From Photobacterium sp. Ph5 (lineage in GTDB: Bacteria > Pseudomonadota > Gammaproteobacteria > Enterobacterales > Vibrionaceae): a stretch of DNA of 52,350 bases. This document shows positions 27,333-39,310 of the stretch, piece by piece. The notes under the pieces were generated by a model. The model searched no databases. It was not told the DNA's origin and saw nothing but the letters and a program-made list of their open reading frames with translations. How positions within the stretch are numbered: the first letter of the stretch is position 1; every line of letters begins with the position of its first letter. The position numbers and the translations under genes were made by a program. The DNA is taken from NCBI RefSeq assembly GCF_022129445.1, contig NZ_JADQAQ010000033.1, positions 1-52,350 of the forward strand. The letters are read 5' to 3'.

Positions 27333-27693
27333 ATAATTTTAATAATGCGTTAGGTACATAAGGCTTCTTTTTTGTAAGTATTCGAGTGTTATTTTTCGTT
27401 GGAAGGTTTAACATCATTATTCCCATCATGTGAAACAAATATATTAAAGTATGCGTGGAGTATTTTTTATAGCCCCCTTTATTTTTTATATTTCTTTCTA
27501 TCGGGCTAATATATTCAAGCCGAACTGCACCTTGAGTTCGCATTGGTCCTTTTGACTTTCTACCTACCTTTATTTTGACTCCTTTAAGGGCACTTCGCCA
27601 TTTATCTAAAACATCGCTATGTTGATGGTAATGCGTGATTGCACGCCATGATGATTTGGGTACGATACATGCAAAGGTTTTAATAAATGTTTC
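27331..27693 (-). CDS. Orphan ORF next to IS66 remnant, 5' end lost
   Basis: An open frame on the minus strand runs from the IS66 fragment into AT-rich DNA (the frame remains open up to 27744, where it shares bases with the IS66 tnpC fragment in another frame). The part outside the IS reads FIKTFACIVPKSSWRAITHY, HSDVLDKWRSALKGVKIKVG, and later LIYLFHMMGIMMLN and KKPYVPNALLKL. It is basic, with one hydrophobic stretch near the end. I do not recognise it. It is probably the 3' part of a gene whose start was replaced by the insertion. It converges on the dpd operon terminator. Confidence 0.35.
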   Translation of the reverse strand, partial: ETFIKTFACIVPKSSWRAITHYHQHSDVLDKWRSALKGVKIKVGRKSKGPMRTQGAVRLEYISPIERNIKNKGGYKKYSTHTLIYLFHMMGIMMLNLPTKNNTRILTKKKPYVPNALLKL

Positions 27694-28047
27694 GTATCCG
27701 CCCCATGAACCCACGGGGCGATATTGTAATGTCTGAAATTCCATGGCAGCAGAGCATTGATATCTGGCTCAGGTTTAGCCAGCTCTACCATGCATTTGAC
27801 CAAGTAATCGTAGAGAATAAGCCCGTTTGCTTTGGCTGTTTCTACGATGCTGTAAAGCATCGCACTTGCATCAGCACCACGAGGGGTATTTGAGAATAGC
27901 CAGTTCTTTCGACCAATAACTAATGGTTTTATCGCACGCTCAGCACGATTATTGTCGATAGATAAGTGCCCATCTTCAATATAACGAATAAGTTTAGGCC
28001 ATTGGCCGAGCGTGTATTTTATCGCTTTGCCTAAAGCACTCGATGCT
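27694..28047 (-). pseudogene. IS66-family tnpC C-terminal fragment
   Basis: The minus strand encodes the end of an IS66 transposase: SALGKAIKYTLGQWPKLIRY, LSIDNNRAERAIKPLVIGRK with the catalytic Glu region, GADASAMLYSIVETAKANG and NALLPWNF. It differs in sequence from the tnpC at 2347-3894, so it comes from another IS66 element. The upstream part of the gene is missing, and the fragment begins exactly at the 40-bp junction repeat. GTATCCGCCCC at 27694 may be the end of the element, since it has the last bases of an IS66-like repeat, but this is uncertain. Confidence 0.8.
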
Positions 28048-28087
28048 ATCACCTCTGAGTAGGTGGCCAAATTTAATGTACCACTAC
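28048..28087 (+). repeat. 40-bp junction repeat, copy C
   Basis: This is identical over 40 bp to 15-54. It joins the IS66 tnpC fragment on its left to the ISNCY-type transposase remnant on its right. As in the other two copies, a broken transposase gene abuts the CACTAC end. Confidence 0.75.
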
Positions 28088-29095
28088 AATGCGGAATTCT
28101 TTCCCTCAGAAACAACCGAAGGATGTCTCAAGGTAATGAAAGCTTACATCGAGAAAAAAGGGCTTTTTAAAACCCTTTATGTCGATAGAGCTGGCATCTT
28201 TGGTGGTCCAAAACGTTGCCACTTTTCTCAAATGCAGCGAGCCTGCGAAGAGCTGGGGATTGAAATTATTTTTGCTAATTCACCTCAAGGTAAAGGACGT
28301 ATAGAACGTGCCTTTGATACGTTCCAAGATCGTCTTGTTCCTGAGTTAAGACTGGCTGAAGTTACTGATATGAATAGCGCTAATAATTACCTACAAAACA
28401 CTTTTATCCCTGAGTATTGGGCAACGACACTTACCGTCAACGCCAAACAGGTCCGCTCGGAGCATCGACCCGTTCCCAAACATATCAACCTCGATAAGGT
28501 ATGTATTCAAAAAGAATATCGAAAAATACGTAGAGATCATACCTTCAGTTACGCCAACAAAATGTACCAAATTACTTCTCCATTACGACATTCTATCGTG
28601 GGCCAACAGGTTGAATTGCATAAACAACTTGATGGCGGATTTTCGGCTTATTTCGCAAACCGAGAATTAACAATTAGAGAACTTATTGAGCCAAGCTCGA
28701 GAAAGGAATACGGAGAAGAAGTTCAGAAAAAGCTCAATGCTATTGAACTCGCTAATGAGTTAGGAAATGTTAGAGAGGCGGCTCGACAGAGCGGCTGCTC
28801 TGTCAAAAGCATACACAACAACCGTCAGCTACTTGAAGCTCATGGTCCGTTAGCTTTAAAGCGTATGTATGGTCAATCACACAATAGTAATCGTATTGAT
28901 GAAAAGACTAGAGATATAGTCATCTTGCTAACGCTCAAATTACCTCACTTAACATCAATCATGATCAGCGGTGAAATGAGAAAGCGTTTTGATATATCGA
29001 TCAGCCACTCAACCGTGAGGAACATCTGGCTTGCGGAAAAGCTGAATACAAGAGAGTTACGGGAGGCTCGTGCCAAGGCTTCAATTATCGAATAA
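28088..29095 (+). pseudogene. ISNCY/IS1202-type transposase, N-terminally truncated
   Basis: The protein reads VDRAGIFGG, FSQMQRACEELGIEIIFANS, PQGKGRIERAFDTFQDRLVP and QITSPLRHSIVG. This matches the second half of the integrase-like core of ISNCY (IS1202-group) transposases, with the second Asp and the catalytic Glu. The N-terminal helix-turn-helix and the first Asp are missing, replaced by the 40-bp repeat. Unusually, residues after about 240 resemble the N-terminal helix-turn-helix block of an IS481-type protein (ELGNVREAARQSGCSVKSIH, then HSTVRNIWL), so the ORF may be a fusion of two transposase pieces. The gene stops at 29095; about 70 bp of low-complexity IS-end-like DNA follow. Confidence 0.7.
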
Positions 29096-29280
29096 GAGTA
29101 ATTCTGCCATAGTGAACTATTATAAATAAGACAACGACAGAATCCCTCGGTATTTAAACCGTCAACCTCCCTCGGTAATCACAAAAACTAGCTGCATTTA
29201 ATGACATCGAGATCATTATTCGGACTGGTTAAGTAATACAGTAAGAACGTTGATTGCGGTGGTTATTAAAGAGGAGGGAA

Positions 29281-29373
29281 GTGAACAGCGAAGAAGAAAT
29301 GGCATACCTTACTTATGTATTGGTTAAAGTGCGTATGCCAATCGGGTTACTTACAAAAAGTCTCAATATATAA
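29281..29373 (+). CDS. Possible 30-residue ORF
   Basis: A GTG preceded by AAGAGGAGGGAA opens a 30-codon frame ([20 protein letters not shown] and ten more). The ribosome binding site is strong, but the 3' end overlaps the convergent VF530 gene, and TGGCATAC/GTATGCCA inside it can form a hairpin. No homolog comes to mind; it may be chance. Confidence 0.2.
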   Translation: MNSEEEMAYLTYVLVKVRMPIGLLTKSLNI

Positions 29374-29568
29374 GGCTTCTACTTTGTCTCTTGCCCATTG
29401 TGTTTTGCGTAAAAACTTTAAAGACGACTTAATAGAAGGATCGCTGTAAAAACAGTTAATTTTGATTCTTTCATCCAGTCCTTCCCATCCGTAGTGCTCT
29501 TGTAAACGTACAAGGATCTTTTCTAACGTTAAACCGTGTAATGGGTTGTTGATTTGTTCTTGACTCAT
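29347..29568 (-). CDS. VF530 family DNA-binding protein (DUF2132)
   Basis: The 73-residue protein matches the VF530 family along its whole length: [54 protein letters not shown] and VEALY. The Vibrio fischeri member VF530 has a solved structure and is described as DNA-binding; its cellular role is not known. It is a single-gene unit downstream of the AraC-type gene on the same strand with a ~160-bp gap. This is the first core-like gene to the right of the IS junction, so it marks the edge of the mobile DNA. Confidence 0.92.
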   Translation of the reverse strand: MSQEQINNPLHGLTLEKILVRLQEHYGWEGLDERIKINCFYSDPSIKSSLKFLRKTQWARDKVEALYIETFCK

Positions 29569-29729
29569 GATTGAGTGTTCCTACCATCGCGAAATCTATC
29601 GACGGAGTTTAGCAGAATGCGCTGGTCTGGTTTAAAGTTTTCACAAAATTTAAGCATATCTCGTTACCTTATCGCTCACAATCAGCGACCTATTTGGCAG
29701 TTAATCGAAGAATAGTGAAGTAACGAGTC

Positions 29730-30791
29730 TTAAATGAGTTCCCAATGTGAAACCACACGCGGTGCTATTGTTTGGTTTTTACTGGTCAACTGAGATGGAC
29801 ACAGCCCCGTCCAGCGTTTGAACGCGCGTGAAAAGGTACTGAGATCAGAAAAGCCTAATTGCTGTGCAATATCAGTTAACCCTAACTCTGAATCATCTAA
29901 CAGTGATAACGCCATCTCTAATTTATAGTTTTCTAACACGCCACGATAACTTGTTGATAAACAAGCTAAACGTCTGTTTAAGGTGCGAAAGCTGATATCC
30001 ATTAAACTTGCGATATGGTTGCCAGATGCTGCGTCTAAATCAGGTAGGCTTTTGAGTGCACGGTAAACTTGATGAATCACATTGTTCTGGTGGTAGTTGA
30101 CTAGCTGATGTTTTAACTGCCATAAACTGTTCTGATTAATCACGGGATCAGAATCGGTTAAAGGTAATGATAGTGACTTTTTACTAAAAGTTAGGCGGAT
30201 TAATGGAAACCCATAGTGGCACTTTATATTCAGTGCTGATGACGCAATCAGGTTATCAAATAATTGTTGTTCTATGCGTAAATTGGTCAGTGAGGGTAAA
30301 TAAGCATCACCTTTAAGTGTTTTTGTTCCCCATGTTTGCTTAATAACATTCAATAGCAATGCAAAATGTAATGCTAATAACGATAGGCTTTCTGTTGAAT
30401 GTTTTGCGATGGGTTCATTACTTAATAACCACAGGTTGATGTTGCCACCTTTATTTTCATCTAAATGAAATCGAATAGAGCTATTAAGTAACGCGCTGTA
30501 GTGGCACAGCGTATGTAATTGCGTGTAGCGATCAGGGCTTGTCCATAGCGCTAAACTATAGAAGTTAAAGGTTAAAGGATTTACTGACTGGGCTATTTTC
30601 GTAATTTGGGTGGATAAAGCATGATACTCAGGCGTGATCGTTGAGAGGTATTGTTTTAGCCACAGACCTTCAAAATGGGTCATGTCAAACGTGTGATTAT
30701 CTTCAATGCTGAAGTTTGCAAAAGGAATGACACTTTTCCAGCCGGAAGAGACTGTATTTTTTAATGATGAGAGTTGAGATTTGACTTCCAT
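29730..30791 (-). CDS. AraC-family transcriptional regulator
   Basis: The 353-residue protein has an N-terminal ligand-binding type region (as in the arabinose-binding-domain group of AraC regulators such as OruR/ArgR-like proteins) and a C-terminal double helix-turn-helix at about residues 245-340. The second HTH shows GLTDIAQQLGFSDLSTFSRAFKRWTG, here shortened in meaning to the IAQQLGF...FSRAFKRW signature. This is a cytoplasmic DNA-binding activator or repressor. Its target is unknown. It is divergent from the atp operon across a 1.4-kb gap, but that distance makes direct control of atp doubtful. Confidence 0.9.
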   Translation of the reverse strand: MEVKSQLSSLKNTVSSGWKSVIPFANFSIEDNHTFDMTHFEGLWLKQYLSTITPEYHALSTQITKIAQSVNPLTFNFYSLALWTSPDRYTQLHTLCHYSALLNSSIRFHLDENKGGNINLWLLSNEPIAKHSTESLSLLALHFALLLNVIKQTWGTKTLKGDAYLPSLTNLRIEQQLFDNLIASSALNIKCHYGFPLIRLTFSKKSLSLPLTDSDPVINQNSLWQLKHQLVNYHQNNVIHQVYRALKSLPDLDAASGNHIASLMDISFRTLNRRLACLSTSYRGVLENYKLEMALSLLDDSELGLTDIAQQLGFSDLSTFSRAFKRWTGLCPSQLTSKNQTIAPRVVSHWELI

Positions 30792-31513
30792 TATTACTTA
30801 TATACCTCATAAAAGTTACATCTCAGAAACATATCAGTGTATTTAAAGACAAAATAAAATAGAGGGTGGAAATTAATGTTACTAAATGCAGTTATCAGTT
30901 GATTGATAAAATGTATTGAAAGTAACAGCTTTGTGTCTTTGTCTTTGTTTATTTATCAGTAAATATGTATCATCGTTGTTTTTATTATTAACATTATCAT
31001 TGCTTGTAGCACATTAATATTGTTTTATTGGTGCTAATTCTACGTATGGAAAAGTTATTAATCTATAATTATAGCTCAAACAGTCGATAAATTTTGTCGG
31101 GTAGCTCTATTTTTATTACGATTCATTTTTATTATATATAACCTTAATTTAAAAATATAATGGCTGAATTTAGCAATTGCCATCCTCTCTCTTTTATATT
31201 TAGAACTAGATGCATATATTGACTTTTATATTTTATTTTGAATGCATTATTTTAGCTATATGGTTGCTGTTTATTTTCGTTCGTTAAGAGCGGTATTGTT
31301 AATATCATATTGTCTGTTTTTTATGACTTCATATCGTTAATTGCAATGTTAAAACTTGCTTCTAATGGTCGGTGCTTTATATTTTATGAGCGAATAGCTA
31401 AATAGTTTTTGTATAATCACACATTTTTATTATCTTTAAAAATCAACATCTTATTTTTTCATGCTGTTTGACTTAATTTTTAATCTCTCGATGTAAAGTG
31501 CTCTTATTTTTTT

Positions 31514-31545
31514 AATAAGATGACTATATATACAGTCATCTTATT
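31514..31545. repeat. Perfect 12-bp inverted repeat
   Basis: AATAAGATGACT at 31514-31525 and AGTCATCTTATT at 31534-31545 form a perfect hairpin with an 8-base loop. The sequence CTTATT at 31503-31508, followed by a T run, can alternatively pair with AATAAG at 31514. It could be a transcription terminator or a regulatory dyad. Confidence 0.5.
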
Positions 31546-31896
31546 TATTCCCTGTTCTTTTATCCGCTACAGTTAACAACGTTTCAATGATTGTCTTTAT
31601 TACTTTATTTTTCCCAGATCTCTCGGTGGGGCAGAAAGAAAACGAGCTTCAATTGCATGATATTGACGTTTTTAAATTGAAAATTATTGCAAAAAAAGAC
31701 AATAAACAGCAAAAAACAGTCAAATTTCATGGTTGATAATAGTTCTTAATCCATAAAAAATTATGTATTTCGCTCATTTTGATTAATGATGTGAATACAT
31801 AATTATTCGTCCTGCCTACAATATAATCCATTCTTGCTGCAATCATTTGGTCTATCAAAAATGAAAAACATTGATTTCATTTTTTTTTATAGCGTT

Positions 31897-31912
31897 CGTG
31901 ATAACGATCACG
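31897..31912. promoter_or_regulatory. CRP-like binding site upstream of atpI
   Basis: CGTGATAACGATCACG is a perfect palindrome that matches the CRP consensus TGTGA-N6-TCACA except at the two outer bases. It lies about 270 bp upstream of atpI, the first gene to its right. Control of this atp operon by CRP is an inference. Confidence 0.45.
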
Positions 31913-32182
31913 TAGATTTTAATCATCAAGAGGTGGCAGCAAAGCTATTGATTTTAAATGTGTTACAAGATGCATTGCGATAAATGATGCTTTTCTGCTT
32001 TTATATTTAATGTTTTTTTAACATTTTTTGTTGATGAAGTATTGGCTCTTGGTTGTTTTATTTTGCTTGCAATATTATTCATTCGTTATGTTTGTATAAG
32101 CTTGGTCATAAGTTGAAATAATTCGTAATAAGTTGAAATGGAGGGGTTTAGCAGGTTATTGCATAAATAAAGAGGATTAGAA

Positions 32183-33350
<1,168 letters not shown>

Positions 33351-33403
33351 TAAATTAAGTTCGATTTTAGTTTTATCTATTAAATAAATTTTTGGAGTCA
33401 TTC

Positions 33404-33640
33404 ATGGATATTGTAAGTGCAGTTCTTTACGTTGCTGGTGCGCTTCTCATTGGTTTAGGCGCGGCAGGTGCGGCTGCTGGTATCGGTAATCTTGCGGGTA
33501 AATACCTTGAAGGTGTTGCACGTCAGCCAGATTTAACCCCTATGTTACGTACTCAGTTCTTTATCATGATGGGTCTTGTTGATGCGGTACCTATGATTGG
33601 TGTGGGTATCGGTCTTTACATCATCTTTGCTGTGGCTTAA
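33404..33640 (+). CDS. atpE: F0F1 ATP synthase subunit c
   Basis: Subunit c builds the rotating ring. I start it at the ATG at 33404, with TTGGAG upstream, giving 78 residues. Two hairpin helices are seen: [20 protein letters not shown], the polar loop ARQPDLTPM, and a second helix with the ion-carrying Asp in GLVDAVPM. The residues around that Asp lack the Gln/Glu-Ser set of Na+-type rings, so it is expected to carry protons. There are 53 bases to atpB and 52 to atpF. Confidence 0.95.
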   Translation: MDIVSAVLYVAGALLIGLGAAGAAAGIGNLAGKYLEGVARQPDLTPMLRTQFFIMMGLVDAVPMIGVGIGLYIIFAVA

Positions 33641-33692
33641 TAGCCAGAACTACCGTTATAAATCATAACGTTATTTAAATAGTGAGGATGGT

Positions 33693-34163
33693 ATGAATTT
33701 AAATGCAACCATGCTTGGTCAGGCAATCTCATTCGTGATTTTTGTTTGGCTCTGTATGAAATATGTTTGGCCACCGCTAACTGCGTTAATTGACCAACGT
33801 CAGCGCGAAATCGCTGAAGGACTGATTCATACCGAAAACGCGTCAAAAGAACTTGAATTAGCAAAAGCTAATGGTGAAAAGCTTCTGGATGATGCGAAGA
33901 AAAGTGCAAATGAATTAGTCGAGCAAGGTAATAAGCGTCGCGCTCAAATTATCGAAGAAGCCCAAGCGGAAGGTGAGAAAGAAAAAGCTCGCATTATTGC
34001 TCAGGGCAATGCTGAAGTGGAAAGTGATCGTAATCGTCTTCGCCAAGAACTCCGTGCAGAAATGTCTGACATGGTGATTGAAACGGCGCAGAAACTGATT
34101 AATCGTAACTTAGACACAGATGCTAACCGCGATCTTGTTAATAAACTCATCAAGGATATGTAA
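33693..34163 (+). CDS. atpF: F0F1 ATP synthase subunit b
   Basis: Subunit b forms the peripheral stalk as a dimer. The 156-residue protein has one N-terminal membrane helix (residues ~7-26, ISFVIFVWLCMKYVW) and a long, charged helical tail with the family pattern AKANGEKLLDDAKKSANELV and further heptads. Length equals that of the E. coli protein. The start ATG follows GAGGATGGT. It is 14 bp before atpH. Confidence 0.95.
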   Translation: MNLNATMLGQAISFVIFVWLCMKYVWPPLTALIDQRQREIAEGLIHTENASKELELAKANGEKLLDDAKKSANELVEQGNKRRAQIIEEAQAEGEKEKARIIAQGNAEVESDRNRLRQELRAEMSDMVIETAQKLINRNLDTDANRDLVNKLIKDM

Positions 34164-34177
34164 GCGGAGAGCACATT

Positions 34178-34726
34178 ATGTCAGATCCACTAACTATTGC
34201 TCAGCCCTATGCCAAAGCAGCGTTTGATTTCGCTCTTGCCAATGATGCATTGGAACAATGGGAGCAAATGTTAATTATCGCAGCAACGGTTGCTAGCCAA
34301 CCCGTTATTGCTCAGCAAATTGAAGATAGCGAGCAGTTTGGCGAGCATGACTCATCAGCGTTTACTGACATGTTCTTGGGCGTTTGTGAGGGGCTGCTGG
34401 ATGAACATGGCCAGAACCTGATCAGAGTAATGGCTGAAAATGGACGTCTAAATGTGATTGCGCAAGTTGCTGAATTGTTCCATGAGCTAAAAGAAGATCA
34501 TGAGCGCATGGTAACAGCGACAGTAACAACAACCGAGCCGTTAACAGATGAGCAGAAAGCGAACCTGATACAGGCGCTGCAAAAGAAATTAAATCGCAGT
34601 GTTGAGCTTGATTGTCACATTGATGAATCGCTAGTTGGCGGAATGCTAATCAAAGCCGGTGAAATGGTGATTGATGGCTCGCTAAAAAGCTCTATCAACC
34701 GACTTGCTACAAGCCTTCAGGCGTAA
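34178..34726 (+). CDS. atpH: F0F1 ATP synthase subunit delta
   Basis: Subunit delta links the peripheral stalk to the F1 head. The 182-residue protein has the typical start TIAQPYAKAAFDFAL, an N-terminal helical bundle, and the C-terminal block HIDESLVGGMLIKAGEMVID followed by GSLKSSINRL that defines the family. The start has GCGGAGAGC upstream. It lies in the atp operon between atpF and atpA, with 13 bp to the latter. Confidence 0.95.
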   Translation: MSDPLTIAQPYAKAAFDFALANDALEQWEQMLIIAATVASQPVIAQQIEDSEQFGEHDSSAFTDMFLGVCEGLLDEHGQNLIRVMAENGRLNVIAQVAELFHELKEDHERMVTATVTTTEPLTDEQKANLIQALQKKLNRSVELDCHIDESLVGGMLIKAGEMVIDGSLKSSINRLATSLQA

Positions 34727-34739
34727 TAGGTAATTAGAT

Positions 34740-36281
34740 ATGCAACTGAATTCCAACGAAATTAGCGATTTAATTAGACAACGAATCGCCACCTTTAACG
34801 TGACTAGTCAGGCACGTAATGAAGGTACTATCGTCTCTGTAAGCGACGGTATTATTGTTATCAATGGTCTTGCTGATGTTATGCAAGGTGAGATGATTGA
34901 ACTTCCAGACAACCGTTATGCATTGGCACTTAACTTAGAGCGTCACTCTGTAGGTGCGGTAGTGATGGGTCCTTATGCTGATCTTGCTGAAGGCATGAAA
35001 GTAACAGGTACCGGTCGTATCCTCCAAGTGCCAGTAGGTAAAGGTTTATTGGGTCGTGTTGTTAACACCCTTGGTCAGCCTATTGATGGTAAAGGCGCGA
35101 TTGACAATGATGGCTTTGCGCCTGTTGAAATTATCGCACCCGGCGTAATCGATCGTAAATCGGTTGATCAGCCAATCCAGACTGGTTACAAAGCGGTTGA
35201 CTCTATGGTGCCAATCGGTCGAGGTCAGCGTGAGTTGATCATCGGTGACCGCCAAACAGGTAAAACAGCGATGGCGATTGATGCCATCATTAACCAGAAA
35301 GATTCTGGTATCTACTCTGTGTATGTTGCGATTGGTCAAAAAGCATCAACAATTGCTAACGTTGTGCGTAAGTTAGAAGAAAACGGCGCGCTTAAAAATA
35401 CCATTGTTGTTGTAGCGTCAGCTTCTGAAGCGGCAGCTCTTCAGTACCTTGCTCCTTATGCAGGTTGTACTATGGGTGAATACTTCCGTGACCGTGGTGA
35501 AGATGCACTGATTGTTTATGATGACCTGTCTAAGCAAGCTGTTGCTTACCGTCAAATCTCACTATTGCTTAAGCGTCCACCAGGCCGTGAAGCCTTCCCT
35601 GGTGATGTTTTCTACCTTCACTCACGTCTACTAGAGCGTGCATCACGTGTAAATGCTAACTATGTTGAGCGTTTCACTAATGGTGAAGTAAAAGGTAAAA
35701 CCGGTTCATTAACCGCGTTACCTATCATCGAAACCCAAGCGGGTGACGTATCAGCATTCGTACCAACCAACGTAATTTCGATTACTGATGGTCAGATCTT
35801 CTTGCAGACTAACTTGTTCAACGCAGGTTTACGTCCAGCGGTTGACCCTGGTATTTCGGTATCACGTGTTGGTGGTGCAGCGCAGACTAAGATCATCAAA
35901 AAACTGTCTGGTGGTATTCGTACCGCACTTGCACAGTACCGTGAATTGGCAGCATTTGCTCAGTTCTCATCGGATCTTGATGATGCAACGCGTAAACAGT
36001 TAGATCATGGTGAAAAAGTAACTGAGCTAATGAAGCAAAAGCAGTACGCACCTATGTCTGTCGCTGAGCAAGCACTTGCTATTTTCTCTGCGGAGAAAGG
36101 CTATTTGAATAACGTTGAGTTATCTCAAATCGGTGCATTTGAAGAAGCATTAATGGCATTTGCTAAGAGTCAGTCAGCTGAATTACTAGCAAAAATTAAT
36201 GAGTCTGGTGATTACAACGATGACATCGAAGCAAGCTTGCACCAGCTTCTAAAAACATTCGTTGATACCCAGTCGTACTAA
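34740..36281 (+). CDS. atpA: F0F1 ATP synthase subunit alpha
   Basis: Subunit alpha holds the non-catalytic nucleotide sites of F1. The 513-residue protein has the same length as in E. coli. It has the P-loop GDRQTGKT at about 169-176, and the alpha signature [18 protein letters not shown], with the Arg finger that contacts the catalytic site. The ATG is preceded by TAGGTAATTAGAT, a modest ribosome binding site. All expected blocks are present, so the protein should be functional. Confidence 0.97.
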   Translation: MQLNSNEISDLIRQRIATFNVTSQARNEGTIVSVSDGIIVINGLADVMQGEMIELPDNRYALALNLERHSVGAVVMGPYADLAEGMKVTGTGRILQVPVGKGLLGRVVNTLGQPIDGKGAIDNDGFAPVEIIAPGVIDRKSVDQPIQTGYKAVDSMVPIGRGQRELIIGDRQTGKTAMAIDAIINQKDSGIYSVYVAIGQKASTIANVVRKLEENGALKNTIVVVASASEAAALQYLAPYAGCTMGEYFRDRGEDALIVYDDLSKQAVAYRQISLLLKRPPGREAFPGDVFYLHSRLLERASRVNANYVERFTNGEVKGKTGSLTALPIIETQAGDVSAFVPTNVISITDGQIFLQTNLFNAGLRPAVDPGISVSRVGGAAQTKIIKKLSGGIRTALAQYRELAAFAQFSSDLDDATRKQLDHGEKVTELMKQKQYAPMSVAEQALAIFSAEKGYLNNVELSQIGAFEEALMAFAKSQSAELLAKINESGDYNDDIEASLHQLLKTFVDTQSY

Positions 36282-36339
36282 GCGACGAGAACATTTCCGT
36301 CCAAGTACGATGCAGTATGAATGTAGATAGGAGCTAACC

Positions 36340-37212
36340 ATGTCAAATGCAAAAGAGATCCGCACTAAGATCGCCAGCGTGCAAAATACGCAAAAGATCA
36401 CTAGTGCTATGCAGATGGTTGCCGCAAGTAAGATGCGCAAAGTTCAACAGAACATGGAAGCGACCCGACCTTACGCAGAAAACATGCGTAAAGTGATCGG
36501 ACACGTGACTTCTGGTTCGTTGGAGTATAAGCATCCCTATCTTGAAGAGCGTGAAGTAAAACGTGTCGCTTACATCATTATTTCCTCAGACCGAGGATTA
36601 TGTGGTGGCTTGAACATTAACTTGTTTAAGAAAGCACTGGCAGATATGCGTCAGTGGAAAGATCAAGGGGTGGATGTTGATACCACCTTGATCGGTTCAA
36701 AAGCGATTTCGTTTTTCCATCGTTTCGGCAACGTGATTGCACAAACATCCGGTATTGGTGATGAACCAAAACTTGAAGATATTTTAGGCCCAGTTAACGC
36801 CATGTTGGAGTATTTCGACGAAGGCAAGATTGACCGCTTGTTCCTGGTTTACAACGAGTTTGTAAATACCATGGTGCAAAAGCCAAAGGTGGCACAGTTG
36901 CTACCTAACCCTGAGCTTGAAGAAGAAGAGTTAGCCGATGCTAATGAATCAAGCCGTTGGGACTATATCTACGAGCCTGATCCAAAACCCATTCTCAACG
37001 AACTGATGCTTCGTTATATCGAATCACAGGTTTACCAAGGCACTGTTGAGAGTATCGCTTGTGAGCAAGCAGCGCGAATGGTTGCGATGAAAGCAGCAAC
37101 CGATAATGCGGGCGAGCTGATTAATGATTTACAGCTGGTTTATAACAAAGCCCGTCAAGCAGCCATTACCCAAGAGCTAAGTGAAATCGTAGCTGGGGCA
37201 CAAGCCGTTTAA
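36340..37212 (+). CDS. atpG: F0F1 ATP synthase subunit gamma
   Basis: Subunit gamma is the central rotor shaft. The 290-residue protein has the conserved N-terminal helix [20 protein letters not shown], the [12 protein letters not shown] block and the C-terminal helix with [13 protein letters not shown] and [12 protein letters not shown]. The start has TAGGAGCTAACC upstream. The 58-bp gap from atpA and the 21-bp gap to atpD are normal for this operon. Confidence 0.97.
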   Translation: MSNAKEIRTKIASVQNTQKITSAMQMVAASKMRKVQQNMEATRPYAENMRKVIGHVTSGSLEYKHPYLEEREVKRVAYIIISSDRGLCGGLNINLFKKALADMRQWKDQGVDVDTTLIGSKAISFFHRFGNVIAQTSGIGDEPKLEDILGPVNAMLEYFDEGKIDRLFLVYNEFVNTMVQKPKVAQLLPNPELEEEELADANESSRWDYIYEPDPKPILNELMLRYIESQVYQGTVESIACEQAARMVAMKAATDNAGELINDLQLVYNKARQAAITQELSEIVAGAQAV

Positions 37213-37224
37213 ATAGAATTTTGA

Positions 37225-38619
<1,395 letters not shown>

Positions 38620-38635
38620 GGCGTAAGGAGGCATC

Positions 38636-39079
38636 ATGGCTATTGGCGTAACCGAAAACACGTTCCAACTCAACATTGTGAGTGCAGAAGGTCCATTGTT
38701 TTCTGGCCCAGCTCATGCGCTGGCAATTTCTGGCTCTGATGGGGAATTGGGTATACGCCCTGGTCACTCTCCTTTATTGAGCCGATTAAAACCTGGCGTG
38801 GCGAGTTTTGTCACTGATCTAAAGGATCCTGAAGAAATCCTTTATATCTCAGGCGGGATTGTTGAAGTTCAACCCTCTGTAGTAACTGTACTTGCCGATA
38901 CGGCAATGCATGGGAAGGACATTGATAAGGCTCGCGCTGACGAAGCTCGACGCGCTGCAGAAGAGAATATCAACAAGCATGCTGATGATATTCTCTTCGC
39001 AATGGCGGAAATGGATCTGGCGAAAGCAATGGCACAATTACGTGCCGTTGAATTAACCCAGAAACAAATGCGCCGCTAA
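38636..39079 (+). CDS. atpC: F0F1 ATP synthase subunit epsilon
   Basis: Subunit epsilon sits at the base of the central stalk and can inhibit the enzyme. The 147-residue protein has the N-terminal beta barrel with FQLNIVSAEGPLFSG, GELGIRPGHSPLLSRLKPG and EILYISGGIVEVQP, then two C-terminal helices. The ATG follows AAGGAGGCATC, the strongest ribosome binding site of the operon. It is the last gene; a terminator lies about 190 bp downstream. Confidence 0.97.
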   Translation: MAIGVTENTFQLNIVSAEGPLFSGPAHALAISGSDGELGIRPGHSPLLSRLKPGVASFVTDLKDPEEILYISGGIVEVQPSVVTVLADTAMHGKDIDKARADEARRAAEENINKHADDILFAMAEMDLAKAMAQLRAVELTQKQMRR

Positions 39080-39265
39080 CCTTGATGGAATAAATACAGT
39101 GACCGTTTGTTGGACTAAATCACCATAGAAAGATAAGCGGATAATGTTTTATACCAACAAGGAGGCATTCCTTTTGCATAACCATCATGGTGTGAAAGGA
39201 AAAGTAATAGATAGAATGGATGTTATTTATTGCTGATGGTATCTCCAGTAAACCCATCACAATTT

Positions 39266-39303
39266 AAAGCCCTTACTTTGTACCGAGAGTAAGGGCTTTT
39301 TCA
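39266..39303 (+). terminator. Terminator of the atp operon
   Basis: AAAGCCCTTACT and AGTAAGGGCTTTTT form a 12-bp stem with a 10-base loop and a T run. It lies between atpC and the convergent lipoprotein gene and could act in both directions because an A run also precedes it. Confidence 0.9.
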
Positions 39304-39310
39304 TACCGTC

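Larger units (their letters stand above)
30792..32182. other. 1.4-kb AT-rich gap upstream of the atp operon
   Basis: No convincing gene lies here. It contains an unusual set of inverted repeats (31503-31545), a CRP-like palindrome (31897-31912) and one weak 40-codon ORF (31861-31983, MKNIDFIFFYSVRDN...) without a clear ribosome binding site. The length and very low GC suggest a long regulatory or untranslated region; a small RNA could be present but I cannot point to one. Confidence 0.5.

Noticed and set aside
33404..33640. Na+-type c-ring for the ATP synthase
   Set aside because: The ion site has Asp in GLVDAVPM and lacks the Gln and Glu-Ser residues of Na+-binding rings.
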